From Sclerurus mexicanus (taxonomy: Eukaryota > Chordata > Aves > Passeriformes > Furnariidae), in NCBI GenBank assembly GCA_013396755.1, contig VWZF01002544.1, positions 59,322 to 123,321 on the forward strand: 64,000 nt of DNA. Direction: 5' to 3'. Numbering within the stretch: the stretch's first letter is position 1; every line of letters begins with the position of its first letter. Position numbers and translations under genes: made by a program. Positions 1 through 22,029 of this stretch are shown here, piece after piece. The notes beneath the pieces were generated by a model. The model did no database searches. It was not told the origin of the DNA and worked only from the letters and a program-made list of their open reading frames with translations.

Positions 1-116
1 GGGGGGGTCAACACAAGAACAGGAGAGAAGCTGGGCCCGCTGGGTGCACGGTGGCACCCGGGGCCGGGCGCCCGGCGGGGACGTGGGTCGGCATCGAGTG
101 GTGACGGCGTTTCCTT
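1..116 (-). other. STXBP1: STXBP1 3' UTR, cut by left edge
   Basis: This sequence follows the stop codon at 117-119 on the minus strand. No poly(A) signal is seen before the window edge, so the UTR continues outside. Confidence 0.7.
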
Positions 117-9662
<9,546 letters not shown>

Positions 9663-12600
9663 CTGGAAGAAAGGGAATATGGGGAAGGGTGAGCACCCCA
9701 ACTTCTCCCCTGTAGCACCCCAGGGTCTGTCAGCAGCAGTGGGGGCTGTGCCAGAGGCACCAAACCCCCCATCCATGTGCAGGTTCACAGTGAGCCTCAG
9801 ACCCCCAGTGCCTTAAGTAGGGATGTGGGTGGTTTTGGGGTACCCAGAGAGGGGATGCCACCCCTCAGCCCTGTTTTTCTCTCATGCTTGGCACTAACAG
9901 AGACAGGCCAAGCTGGTGGGGAGCATGGCCTGGCAGAGGGTCTGGGGGTCCCTCTGGGGAGCCCGGGGGCCACCCCACATACCTCAGCCCTAATCCAAAG
10001 TGTCGGGAAAACAACAGCGGCTTAAGAGCTCCTTTTAGAAACAAGAATCAAGCGGCCTGAGCCTGTTCCTTGTAATCCCTCACAATCCCATTTCACCTCC
10101 TGCAGCTGCTGGGCTTATGCAACCAGCCAGGACAGCGGGGACCCTCTGGACCCCAGGGACCCCTTGGGGCTGCTCCCCATGGGGTGGGGGTTGAGACAAC
10201 ACAGGGTGGCCCTGGCAGAGGGATGAGGATGCCACCTTCAGGGCCGAGTTGCAGGAAGGGGGTTTTAAGCCTCGCCAGAGTCGGTACTTGCCCTCCCGCA
10301 AGACACATGTGCCACCTAAACATCTGTGTTGGGGGATGTGAGGTGTGCCCCAAACCCTGAAGGTCCCCTTTGACCCTGGTGTATGAACCATCACCCCTCG
10401 CAGAGCAGGGACATGCTGGGGAATGCCCAGCTGATCCTGAGGAAAAGAGTCTGTGCCATGTCTTCACACACAGCTTCTCCCTGGATTTCATCCCCAGAAG
10501 GTTTTGCTCTGACTCCCTGGCCCTGGGGCAGGGATGGAAATGCCCAATTAAAACACAATTAAGAAATGTTACTAAATTAGAAAACAGCAAGGTGTGGGGA
10601 ACCCACTGTTGAGAGTGTCACCCTGCCTTGGGACTCACCCCATGGTGCCAGTTCCCTGGGTAAAGCCCAGCAGGGTCCAGAGCCATGGCACTGGTGCATG
10701 TACAGCAGGAATAAAACGGGACCCTGAGAGCATCACTGTCTGTCTGTCCTGCTGGAGAACCTGCAGGCAGCAATTCCTGCCACATCCACCTCCTTCCCAG
10801 CAACATCTGCCTCAGGGGAGCTCCAGAATGGCCCTGAACCCAGGGTCCTGCCTGCCCTTGGTCACATCCTTTGGCCTCTCCAGGAGCATAGGGGCTGTGG
10901 GGCAGCCCCAAACTGGGCAAGGGGGGATGGAGGGAAACCGGGTACCTGAGCTGGGCACTACTGGGCAGGCAAAGCCCACAGGGATCTAGTCACCCACACA
11001 GCAAATAAGTGAACCAGGTTCTCTGCCATGGGCAGCAAGGGCAGCCTGTGCATCCCAGTCCTGCTCCCTGGTCCTTTGCTGGCACTGGAGCGTGGCTGGG
11101 AAGGAGGGATGTGCTGGCATCCCTCCCCTTCCTTCCATTACTCACATTTGGCTCCTTCCCCGGAGCAAGGATCCAGCAATAACAGTGCTGTTTACAAGGC
11201 AGCACAAAGGCTCCATCCCACCCCACAGCCTCAACCCCAGCAAAGCACAGGGGGCCACGGTGCTGCACCATGTGCCAGGCAGCGATACCAGCTGGGAAAG
11301 GGTCAGGAAGAAGCAGCAGCCAGGAAGAAATCCTGCCCCTGTGATGAAAATACTGCCGTGATCCAGGGCTGGGAGGAAGGAAGGGAGGAAGGAAGGAGGT
11401 AACGAGCATCCTGGGGCCCAGGGGAAGGTGCTGTCGGAGCAAAGGCTCCCATGGCTTGGTTCTGTGGTGCTCCCAGCACCCTCCGTTTGCTCTGGTGAGG
11501 GAGGGACAGGGAACCCAGGGCAGGGAAGCCCTAAAAGGGCTCCCAAATTGCTGCCTCGGCCATCCCTGGGCTTGTCCTTGCTGCAGCAACCGCTGCAGGA
11601 GACATTTTGTCTCCAGTGCCCGGCTTTGTGGGAACGCTGTGTCCCTCCTGCATGTGGATGGGCTGAGCTGGATGGAGGATGCTCAGGGGGGAGCATCTCC
11701 CTAGCTGCAAAAAGTGCTGCCACATCCCCCAGCCCAACCCTGGCAGCAAGATGGGCCCAGAGCAGGAACTGGGCACCTCCAAGGGTGATTGCTCCGAGCT
11801 TTGTGGTTTTAGGGTGTCCATCCGCTGCTCAGAGATGGGCCCCCAGGCACAGCTGTTCCCTACACCGATGTCCTCTCCTGCCTCCACCTTGGTTCAGATT
11901 TGGCTCTTCCACAGGCATGCCAGAGCCAGCTCAGAGCCCAGGCAGGGTCAGGAAAGAGGCAGATCCACAGAGCATCCTCCAAACAGACTCCAGTGTCCTG
12001 CCAAAGAGCACAAACTTGAGCGAAGGCCAGAGATAAGTGTCAAATTTGGAGGAGACACAACCATCAAATCCCCAGGTTAGGGAAGAGTGGTTTGCACTCC
12101 CAGGGGAAATGGCAGCTTCTCTATTCTCTGAGATCCTAAAGTCAATCACCTCCCAGCAAGTGGTGCCCTCACATTCCTCATTAGTGGGTCAGATGTTGCT
12201 GCCCATGTCCCCAAATGGCCCTCAAAGAGTTTTTGGGCTCTAACATCAGTTGGTGATATTTCACAGTCAAGCTTTTCATCTTGGAGATAAAACCAGGTTT
12301 CAGGGGTTAAAAATACTGTGAGCAACTCACGCAGCGCCTTCAACACTTGGCTTGTCTGGACCTACCACATCACATCTATTTCCTTCAGGCTGGAAGAATT
12401 TTAATTACAATTTCTACCAAGAACAGACAATACAGACAGCTCTGGACTCCTCCTCCAACATCAGAGCCCACGGACAGGGCAGCACAATTCCCCCGTGGGA
12501 TGGAGAACCTCTGGAGCAATATGGCCCTAAAAGTGCCATCACGCAGGTGACATGTTTGAGACCCACCACCTGCAGTGAGGCTCGTTCTCGGGGGGACACA

Positions 12601-14375
12601 TGGCATGGACATGACCCACTGCATCATTTGCAAGCAGGGCCAGAATCTGGTGACACGGTGGCCTAGTAGGACTTCAGCCCATCCCTCCCTCCAAGAGGCT
12701 TAGCCCAGGTTATTTATACCAAGCTGCCTGGGCAGCCTTTCTCTAGCCTTGCTTTGTCCTGCTTGGTCATGGGAATAGCAACCAGCCCCATGTCTCCAGC
12801 TGGACGTGGGGAAGAGGAACCATCCCTGCCATCATTGGTGCCCACACCAACAAAGCTGTGGCCAAGAACAGCCTGTGCTGAGCTGGCCTGGTTTTGGGAT
12901 GCCCCAAGCCTGTTATCCTGCTTCAGAAGGAGCCTGGAAGCTGATGAGCACCCTGAGCTTCACTGGTGGAAGCAGTAAAGCCTTGTCCTGGCCACCACCC
13001 CACCCTGGGACACAAGGATGGTGGGGAATGCTGCAGCCAGGGACATTCCAGCTTCAGTGCTGACCCCGGCCTGTACCGTGGCCAAGCCCTTCCCTCCTGG
13101 AGCGATGAGACCAAACTCCTGCTGCTCACAAACACTCCCTTGCTGCCACATCCTGGGACCTCACGGGCTGCATGCCATGGCCTGATGTGCTACAGGAACA
13201 TGGAGCAGCTTTATGGATGGGCACGGATACAGGAGATGAGTGGTCCTAACCGTGGGCTTTTCACTCTCCTTACACATCCTCCTTTTTGGGACCCCAAATC
13301 CCCGAGCAGCTCTGGAGAGCCGGATCACAGATATCCACAGTGAGGTTTGCTCAAGACCCACTTCTCCTAAAAAGCTGTCAGGCTGCATCTCCCAGAAGAA
13401 CACGTTTGGCTTTGGGTTGGCCTGGCAACTGCTTTTGTGCTGGTTCATTAACTAATTGCTCAAGACAGTGTGAATGTTACATTGATACAACCACGTCTGA
13501 ATGTAGTGGAGCACGTCTCTACCTCTGAACATCCTCAGTGGGGGTTCTCCGGGTGCTGTCCCAAATAAAACAGGCATCATGGACCACAGGATGGCAGGTA
13601 TGGCCCTTGATGGCCATCAACCTCATCCAGCACACGGAGAATAACTTCAGTGATGTCCTTCGGCACAGCTAAGAACCATTTAGGGATGATTTGAGTCCTG
13701 GAGACTGCAGGGCGCACAGCCCAAGCAAGTCTCAAACATCTCCCCTCCAGCAGTCCATGTTCTGAACGCCCATTTTTCTCACTTGTGCCCACCTGGAGCC
13801 CTCAGCCTTCCTGGAAGACACATTCCTCACACGGGAACACAGGTGGTGCAGCTCAGGCACCATCCAGCTGCACTAAGTCCTGCATGGGCAGAACTGTCCA
13901 GGCTGAGCTTCATCCACCTCTCCCCAACCCTGGGTGAGGTGCACTTTGGTATTTTCACATCCAGAGCAGCACCTCACATCTCCCTCCCGGTGTAATATGC
14001 CGCATGTTGAAGCCACACTGAGCAGTGTTTGTGCTGCTCTGGGGACCTGTGTGGTGCTGCTGGTGCTCCAGCTTCACAGATTAGTCATGGTAATCGTAGT
14101 AACCTGTGATTAATTCCTCCTTCTCCTATTTGCACTGCTCTCCTGAAGGATCTGTGTATTTACACCTGCTGGCCAAAGCCTTGAGAAACCTGCACAGCCT
14201 GGAGGATGAGGAGGACAGAGACCTGGAGGTCTTGAACTCTAGAAGTTGAGTAACACATCCAGAAGTACAAAAGGGAAATGAAATGCATGATGACACCCAC
14301 AAATTGCTTTGGCTGCCCTGGAGAAACAAGGTAAACTTCAAAAGGGTTTTCACTGCAGGATCAGGCACATGGTGG

Positions 14376-14460
14376 GATTGTTGGGGTGTTCTGGGCAGCG
14401 CCAGGAGATGGACTTTGATGATCCTTGTGGGTCCCTTCCAGCTCAGGATATTCTGTTATC
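14376..14460 (+). mobile_element. CR1 LINE 3' fragment
   Basis: The segment ending GATGATCCTTGTGGGTCCCT, TCCAGCTCAGGATATTCTG matches the conserved 3' end of avian CR1 elements. Confidence 0.6.
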
Positions 14461-16664
14461 ACTCCTGGCAGTTTCCTTGGGTCTGCACAAGGATCTGGGG
14501 GTTTAGCAGAGTTTCTCTGTTCACACAGACCTTCAGGTCCCTGCTGAAGGCATCACCCTTCACTTGTGCTTGTCCTCTTCCTCCGGGTGCTTCCATCCCC
14601 AGCAGATGCTGCACCTGGCTGTCAGCAGCTGTAGGTGCTGGTGGTGTGGCCAATGTTGGTGGTGCTTCAGTGCCAAGAGGAGCCCAGAGCTCTCCTGCAG
14701 CAGGACAGCACACACGGGATGTCACATCCACCCAGAGGGGAGGTGACCTTCTCCCAGGAGTAGGGCACACTCTCCTACACGGGTGACTTTCCCAGCTGGT
14801 TCTGCTCTAACTTGAATCACAACAGAGGAAAAAAAACACAAATGGGGGCTCCTCAGGCTGGGCTTGGTGGGAATCCAGGCTGGGCTGGTCTCCTGTGCCC
14901 ACAGACATCAGGGACAGGCTGAAGGGCAGACTGCGTGGCTGAGCTGCTCTGAGTGGTCCTCACTGTTCCAAGTGGTCCAAGGTCAAGCCATCTGATGAGC
15001 TCCATAAAAGACCCTCTAGCACCCAGGTCTGTGTGTGCACACAGTGATGTGGGAGCCCATAAATCAAAGTACCTTCAGCCTGATCTATCTTTTGCACTCT
15101 CCGGAGCCAAGTTCCTCCCTGTGCTGTGAGTTGGTGGACGCAGCATCTGCTCCTCAGCGTGCAACCAAAAGCCATGTGATGATGATTCTCCTTTTAAATG
15201 TGTTGATTTTGTGGGAAGAAGGAGGGAATCTCTCCTGGGACCTTCTGCCCAAGAGGTGCCGGAGAATTAGACCCAGACCTTACTTTTCAAGAAGGAAATA
15301 AGTCCTCCCTGTTGGTGGCTTTTTCAACCTTGAAGACGCTGGTGGGTGGATGCAGACCTGCCAAACTGAGGTTTGTCACTCCTGGTCACCTTCCATATGG
15401 GCAAGAGTTTCTCAGCCCCTGGTGCAGACCGTGGTTTGGAGACTGAAATTGCTCAGCAACGTGGGTGAAGATGAGCCTTGAATTTTGCACCTATTTTTTC
15501 AACTTCTCCAACTTAGAGCTGACACTGGAGGTGAGACAGACCCTGGTGACAGAGCTACAGGCCCCAGCAGCTTTGCCCATTCCTGTCAGGTTGGTGAGCT
15601 CCCAAGAGTCAGGGATGGGGAGGGTGGGCTGCCCAGGAGCAACTGGCTTCAAGGACTGCTCCCACCGATAGTGGGGAGAGGGCACAGAGACCCTCTCCCC
15701 CTCTCCCATCCACTTCTCCATCAGTCCTGGGATCATACACATGCAGGTAGGAGGATGCCATGTGCATCCCTTGAACAGTCCCACTGGCCCAGGAGCTCTG
15801 TGCCCTTTGCTGCCTCCTCTTCCTCTTCTTGGCAGAGACCTTCCAGACCTGGCATGGAGCAGCACACAAGGTGTGTATCCTAGGCTCAGAGCACCCTCCA
15901 CGAGCAGCAACTGGTCCTCAAAGGCTCCCTGTGCCCTCAGTAAGGGGTGGTAGGAGCTCTGAGGTGCCCAGAGCAGCGGGGGTGAGTCATGTAGCAGCCA
16001 CCCAGCAGCAGGTCCCCAGCGCCCCAGCTGTGCCCCAGGGCTGGCAGAGGCCCCGGTCCTGCCTGTGCCTCCTCCCTTGTCCCTGGAGGTGCAGCACAGC
16101 ACGAGCCTGAGACCCTGAGTCATCATCCCAGCGAGGGCCCGGCAGGGGTGGACTCTGGAGAGGCACAGATGGGGACACGGAGTGACTCGATGGGGACATG
16201 AGTGGCACGGCGGGCAGTGGGTGCTGTCCATGGGTGCTGGGGGCCCATCAGGCCCCATCCAGGTAGGATTTAGCCTTGGGGCTCCTCGGCGTGGCTCTGG
16301 CAGGAGGCACCTGGCACAGGTCAGCTCTGTGGGAGGCTGTACAGGTGAGAATGCTCTGTGGGAGGATCAGCTGGTGTCCTGGGGGAAAGGTGTTTTCTTG
16401 CTGTCTCTGCAAGGCAGCAGGGCACTTCCTTATCCCAGGGCTCCTCCGCTTCTCCCATCTGTCCCTGACAGCCACAGGAGCAAAAGAAGCCTTTGGGGAG
16501 GTTGAATGGGTCCAGGGGTTGGCAGATCCAGCACAGTGTCACCTCCATACGCTCCAGCCACGTGTCTTGCACCAGCCCACTGTGGATGCAGGCACTGCAC
16601 AGGTGTCACCCCTGCAGCACAGCCTGTCTCGCCTCGCTGCTGACAGGTCAGTGAAGTAAAACCA

Positions 16665-16686
16665 GCCTCCTCCTCCTCCTCCTCCT
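16665..16686. repeat. CCT triplet repeat
   Basis: About seven uninterrupted CCT units lie in STXBP1 intron 1. Confidence 0.8.
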
Positions 16687-18286
16687 GCTCTCCACTGCAG
16701 GCTGCTGCAGGAGAGCCAGGACCAGGCTGGGCAGGGGAAGTTCAGGGCAGACTGCCCTGAGAAGATCCAAGGAGTGCTGGGGCACGAGAGGGTGCGAGGG
16801 ATATCCACGTAGTGGGTGGTCAGGTGAAGATTTGGGGATGGGTGTCCTCAGAGCTCCCACGCTTGGGTGAGGTTTTTCCAACCAGCACCAGAAGAGAGTG
16901 GCTGGTTGTCCAGTGGGGCTCCCTGGGAGGTGGCACAGAGGGAACACAAGACACAGCAGAAGGACCTGGTCCTCAGATATCACCTCTGCAGGCAAGTGCA
17001 CTCAGCTCCAATCCCAAACAGATGAAAGCAAGTCCTGGAGGGACGCAGCCACCACTGCTGGACACCGCAGGAAGGCGCAGGGACACCCCCCCACCCCAGC
17101 ACACACTCCATGGCTCTGGGGGGCCACAATCCAGTTCTGCCCTTCTCCTGCAGCACTCGCCCGCCTCACCCCCCTGCCCACAGCCTCCCACCTCTTCAGA
17201 GGCCTCCAAAACCTATCTTGTCATGGCACCAGCTGGTCAGAGGAATAATCCAGGTCTGGACGGAAGCCAGGGCAGAATGCAGCTCCGGAGGGGGGGCTGG
17301 TGGAGCGAGCCATGGCAACGCGGCAGCATCCTTCCTATCCTTCTGGGGACGGCGCTCAGGGACATGTCCTGCCTCGGGGTCAGCCCCAGGTTTGGACCTC
17401 TTGCTCCTTAGGAGCAAATATCTCCTGCAGGAAAACCTCCAGGGAGCCCGAGCCCGAGGGCAGACTGGCACGGTGGCGAGGGAGCCAGGGAATCTCATNC
17501 AGCTCCACCTGAAAACTGGCCCCCAAGGCAGGCACTGACCCTCCAAGCCCAGGAGCTTCCCGGGGCAGCCTGCAGAGCACCCCGGTTCCCACGGGAGGGG
17601 AGGGCAGGACCCCCAGGGTCCCGTCCCTCGCTCCTATGCAGCATTTTGCCTGCACAAACCCTGCTCCCTCCTTCCAGCCACCCACGCTCCCCCGCCAGCC
17701 CCGCTACGGCAACTGATGCCCAGCTCCAAATTATCATTTTTTTTCAGACTGGAAGGATGTTTTCTCAGGGAAGAACGGAGCGGTTTGTCACTAAACCCTG
17801 AAGGGAAGGACTGAGCCAGCTTTCCGTGATGCTGCCTCGAACCTCTGAGCGGGTCTGCGTGTGTGCCTGTGCTTTCTGCCAGCCTGTTCCAGCGCAGAGA
17901 CAATGAATGAAAATAAGGGACACGCAGTGGCGCTGGGCTCTGTCCCCTCTGTGCCGAGGGCACTGCAAGGGGTGCGTGGGCAGTGGGTCCATCCTTCCCC
18001 CCCCATACCCAACCGGGCTGGGGGCAGCCCCTCTCCCCGCCCCAAAAGGCGAGGTGACCATCACCCTCCCCCAAAAATAAATCTCAGCAAAGCACCAGAG
18101 CCAAGCTCCCCCCTCCCCAAAGCCGACGCTGCAGCAGAGGAGCACCGGGACACACTCCCCTGCCTTTGCCTTTCCCTTCTGGGCTCTTATCCCCATTGCA
18201 GCACCCGGGGGGGTGGGTGGGGATGGCGCAGCCCCCCCATCCCCGGGGCAGGAGGCGATGGGGAGGCGGCAGGGCCATCAATCCAC

Positions 18287-18292
18287 NNNNNN
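18287..18292. other. Assembly gap (6 N)
   Basis: Six Ns lie in the GC-rich STXBP1 5' region. The true length is unknown, and the missing first coding exon may lie here. Confidence 0.9.
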
Positions 18293-18523
18293 CCGGGGTG
18301 GGGTGGCGGGGGAAGGGATGGCCCCCTCTCCTCCTTCCTCCTCCAGCCCCGGGTGTCCTGGAGAACAAACCCCCCTCTCCCCTTCCCCCACCCCCGGGGG
18401 ATATCGCACCGCGACAGCCGGCGGAGGAGGAAGCGGGGCCGGGAGCGATCGTGCCGAGCCCCCGGGAATATTCCCGGCCGGAATGCACCCCCTTGGGATG
18501 CCCGAGGATTTGGGGAGGGTGGG

Positions 18524-18527
18524 NNNN
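18524..18527. other. Assembly gap (4 N)
   Basis: A second short N run lies in the same CpG-rich block. Confidence 0.9.
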
Positions 18528-18566
18528 CACGGGAGGGGGGGCGGTGCGGAGGGCTCAGCTGACCGA

Positions 18567-18576
18567 GGGGCGGGGC
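18567..18576. promoter_or_regulatory. GC box (Sp1/KLF type)
   Basis: GGGGCGGGGC is a consensus Sp1-family site, 8 bp from the CRE. Confidence 0.6.
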
Positions 18577-18584
18577 TTCCCTGC

Positions 18585-18592
18585 TGACGTCA
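18585..18592. promoter_or_regulatory. Perfect CRE palindrome
   Basis: TGACGTCA, the full CREB/ATF palindrome, sits inside the CpG island beside a GC box. Confidence 0.65.
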
Positions 18593-18678
18593 TCGGACAC
18601 GCCCGCTCCGGTCACGCCCAGAGAGAGGCCACGCCCCCCTCCGCGCGCGCCGCAGAGCGCGGCCCGCCCTCTGAGGGG

Positions 18679-18692
18679 GCGCCCCCTGCGGG
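18679..18692. promoter_or_regulatory. CTCF-like core motif
   Basis: GCGCCCCCTGCGGG closely matches the CTCF core, commonly written GCGCCCCCTGCTGG. It lies at the edge of the STXBP1 island facing NIBAN2. Confidence 0.45.
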
Positions 18693-18724
18693 CCGTGCGC
18701 GGTACTGCAGGTGGCGTGTTCTGC

Positions 18725-19112
18725 ACAGGGAGTGACACACTGACTGACACAGACAGACAGACTGACAGAGACACAGACACACGGACAGACAGACTGACAC
18801 ACAGACAGACTGACACGCAGGCAGACAGACTGACAGAGACACACACACACAAACACACAGACAGACACACAGAGAAACAGGCAGACACAGACAGACACAC
18901 AGACACACAGACACACAGACACACACACAGACACAGCACTGGCCCCGGACACAGAGTGATGCACAGACAGACACAGACACACACACACAGACACAGACAG
19001 ACACACAGACACAGCACTGGCCCCGGACACAGAGTGATGCACAGACAGACACAGACACACACACACAGACACAGACAGACACACAGACAAACACACAGAC
19101 ACATGGCATCAC
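18725..19112. repeat. CAGACA/CACA microsatellite with 78-bp duplication
   Basis: A roughly 390-bp tract of ACAG, ACAC and CAGACA units. Inside it, 18931-19008 and 19009-19086 are tandem copies of a 78-bp block that includes CAGCACTGGCCCCGGACACA. Its minus strand reads as stop-free Cys/Val/Ser runs, which are not genes. Confidence 0.9.
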
Positions 19113-22029
19113 CCCGCACACAGAATCACCCACAGACACACATCACCACCATCCCCCCACACCTGGTACCCCTTCCACCTCTCCGTGCCCCCCAGGACTC
19201 AGCTCTGCCCCTCTGGGTGTATTTTGTCAGTGCCAAAGCAAAGCGCTGCCCCCACTCCCCACACCGTGGGGTTGTAGGGAAGCTGCACCCCCAGGGCTGC
19301 ACCTGGGGCAGTGGGGAGGGGTCTCTAGGGTGAATCAGGCTTATTTCCCAGCAAAATATCCTCCCATACACACAGAGGATCAGTCACCCTGTGGCCACCC
19401 ACCCACCCACAACAGGCATGGCCAGGGCTGTAAATCTGGGGGCAAAGGGTATGTCGTATTCACCCTGTGCCCAGCAGGGCACTCACTGAGCTTTCCCTCC
19501 ACGCTGCCTGTGGATATGTGCCAGGGCCACCAGCCACTGTGGTTCATCCTGAGCTGGCTCCCACGGCCGTGCCCAAGGGATTTGGGTGTTCCTGTGCTCC
19601 CCCTTCCAAACCTGGGCAGTGAGAGATGAGGTGAAGGGGGGAAAACGGGAAAGGAGGTGGGGGAAACAGCGTGGTACTAGCACAGAGCCAGAGCAAATGG
19701 CAGGGATCCAGAGACAGGCTGTGCCCGCAGGCATATGCATACATATACATACATATATATGTATTGGTGTTTACGCCATTGCTTAGAGGCAGGACATGGG
19801 GTGCCTGAGGACACAGGACAGCAAAGGAGCACCCAGAGGGGACAGCAGGGTGACAAGGGCCTGTGCTCCATCCCCTCAGCGTGGGCTCCAGCAGCCCCAG
19901 GTCAGGCAGCTGTGCATCCCAATCCTTTGCTCTAAAACCTGTTCTCTCCACCGCTTCCTTAAAAATAAGCCGAGTCGAGTTTGTCAGAGCCGCTGGACTC
20001 TGTGCCAAGCACAGGCTATAAATACCAGCAGACTATTTAAGAGTGAGGTATTTATATTGCTCCTCCGTCTCCCTGTCAGTCTTCCCAGGGAGGCCGAGCA
20101 TCGCTTGTCTGTGGCAAAACCACAGCACGTGGAGCCACAGAAAAGCCAGACTCGGCTGCTGGGGGTCCCCAAGATGTCCCCCCAGCCCTTGGGGACATTT
20201 GGCTCTCTGGCAGCCAGGTGGCTCCTTTGCATCCATCACACCTGGCAGAAAATATAAATAAGGAAAAAGCGACATTCGTTTCATTGGAAAAATCGGGAAG
20301 CAAGATGTTCCACTCTGCAGGCTGCGTGGGCAGTGCCAGGGTGCCAGGCTGCAGATGGTGGCTTTGGAGAGGAGTGCTGAGAGGGCAGGGATGGGAACAT
20401 CCTCCCACTGGTGCAGTGGAGAGAGGGCTGTTTGTGGGAATGATGTTTGGGATTGCCTTCCTGACAGCACAGCTCGGCACATCAAATATGGGCAGCCCAC
20501 ATCCTCATATCCGGGAGCCTCCTGGCCTTGGGGCTGGATGGGACCTGGAGGCTGATTCCCACTTGAAGGCATTTGCTGGAATGTAAAATTCTCCATGGTG
20601 GTGAGTCCTCTAAGCAGGGACTGTGGGTTGTTTGCCTCAGGCCTTAGATCCTTGGAGAGCCCCAGGAGCCTCTCCTTTCCCTGCTCTGCAAGGGGCTCTG
20701 GGATCTCCAGCCTGGATCCCCCAGCATTAGCCATGTGAGACACCATGTACAGGGAAGGGAGCAGCTTTTCCTCACTCCCCAGGGCTGGGAAGGAACATCA
20801 GGGTGGATGGGGACAGATCGTGGCTGCTCCCCTCACTCCATCCTGTGCGGTTTGGATCCAAGTGATGGGAATCAAGATGGCCAGGTCTGGCAGCTGCAAC
20901 CTCACTAAATAACAGAGACAGCTGAGGCTGGACAGGAGACTGGTCTTGGGGTCAAGCAATCAAAAGGAACTGGCTGAAACTGGTTTTCCTGAAAGACAAG
21001 TTTGAGGATGTCTGTGGCACTGAGGGGGAGTTAGTGTAGGAGATGCTTTCCTGAGCAGCCCTGGGGCCACATCCTTACACCTCCTGGCTGGTCCTCTCCT
21101 AATGAGTCTGTGCTGAGAGGCCTCGCTCTGGGCTTTTGTAAATCCAAAAACTGAGCTTAAAAGTGTCGAGATGTTGCAAATGTGTTTAACTGGGAGAAAT
21201 GGGGGTGTTCCTGAGTCCTGACAGCTCCCGCTGACCTGCTGCCCACCTTCCCTGGAGACTCTCCAGGAGTATTTTGGATATTAGGGCAGCTACAGGGCAG
21301 CCATGGGAGGGTGTGAGAGTGTCCAGGGAATGCATCCATCTTCAGGAGATGTGGAATGGGAAGTCCTCTTCCATCTCACACTGAGAGCAGGCAGAGGCAA
21401 ACTACTGCCTGTTAAATGACTCACCCCAGGAACATGTCCCGAGGGAAGGTGGCAGGAGGGACAGGGAGGGCACAGTGTCACCTGTTGCATTTGTCCCCAT
21501 GAGCTGCCTGGGGCAAAGCTGCTCAAGGTTAATCATCTCCCAGTGCCTGGTTTTCACTGGAAGCAGTGAGGGGTGGTGGCTGAGTAGACACTTGCTGTGG
21601 GTCCAGGCAGGGCCCAGCCTTGGTGCTTTGGATTTTCCCACCATTTCCAGCTGTTCATCATTGCTCAAATATGGGGTTTTGTCCCTTTCCTGGTGCAAAG
21701 GCCAGAGCAGTGCCTGCAGTGACCCAGCACCAGCCCTTGCATGATGTATTCTCCGCCCCTCTCCAGGCTTTGGAAGCAGGGAAGAACCTACAGGTCAGAA
21801 AAATACTCTTCCCAATATCCCACAGCAAGAAGAGCCAGGGTCACATCCTGGTCTGATCCATGCTGGGAGTAGCCACCAGAGCCACAGGGGCTGAGACCAT
21901 CAGCCCCATGTTTACTGGTGTCCAGTGCCCGTCAGTGTGGGCTCCAGGGGAAAGCTGGGCAGTTGGTAGAACCCCCACCCCTCCTGGGTCCCCACAGCAG
22001 CCTACCAGCAGCTGGAGGAGCTGGGGAGG

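Larger units (their letters stand above)
9663..18286 (-). other. STXBP1: STXBP1 intron 1 (inferred extent)
   Basis: No convincing exon was found in these 8.6 kb; open frames lack splice logic and known motifs. They hold a short GGAA-rich tract near 11380-11400, a CR1 3' end near 14380, a CCT triplet run at 16665-16686, and TGAGTCA sites at 15983 and 16116. The upstream end is uncertain because exon 1 was not found. A single N lies at 17499. Confidence 0.55.
18300..18720 (-). promoter_or_regulatory. STXBP1: Candidate STXBP1 CpG-island promoter
   Basis: A dense CpG block with GC boxes and a perfect CRE lies upstream of the first visible STXBP1 exon. It is GC-rich enough to have broken the assembly twice (18287-18292, 18524-18527). 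No TATA box is evident. Assignment to STXBP1 rests on position and on the known head-to-head order with NIBAN2, which has its own CpG island at 27 kb. Confidence 0.55.

Noticed and set aside
18187..19119. Long minus-strand ORF rich in Cys, Val and Ser (310 aa) with overlapping ORFs in other frames
   Set aside because: It is read through the CAGACA microsatellite and the CpG block, and crosses N gaps. Low complexity, open in several frames, no splice or family support.
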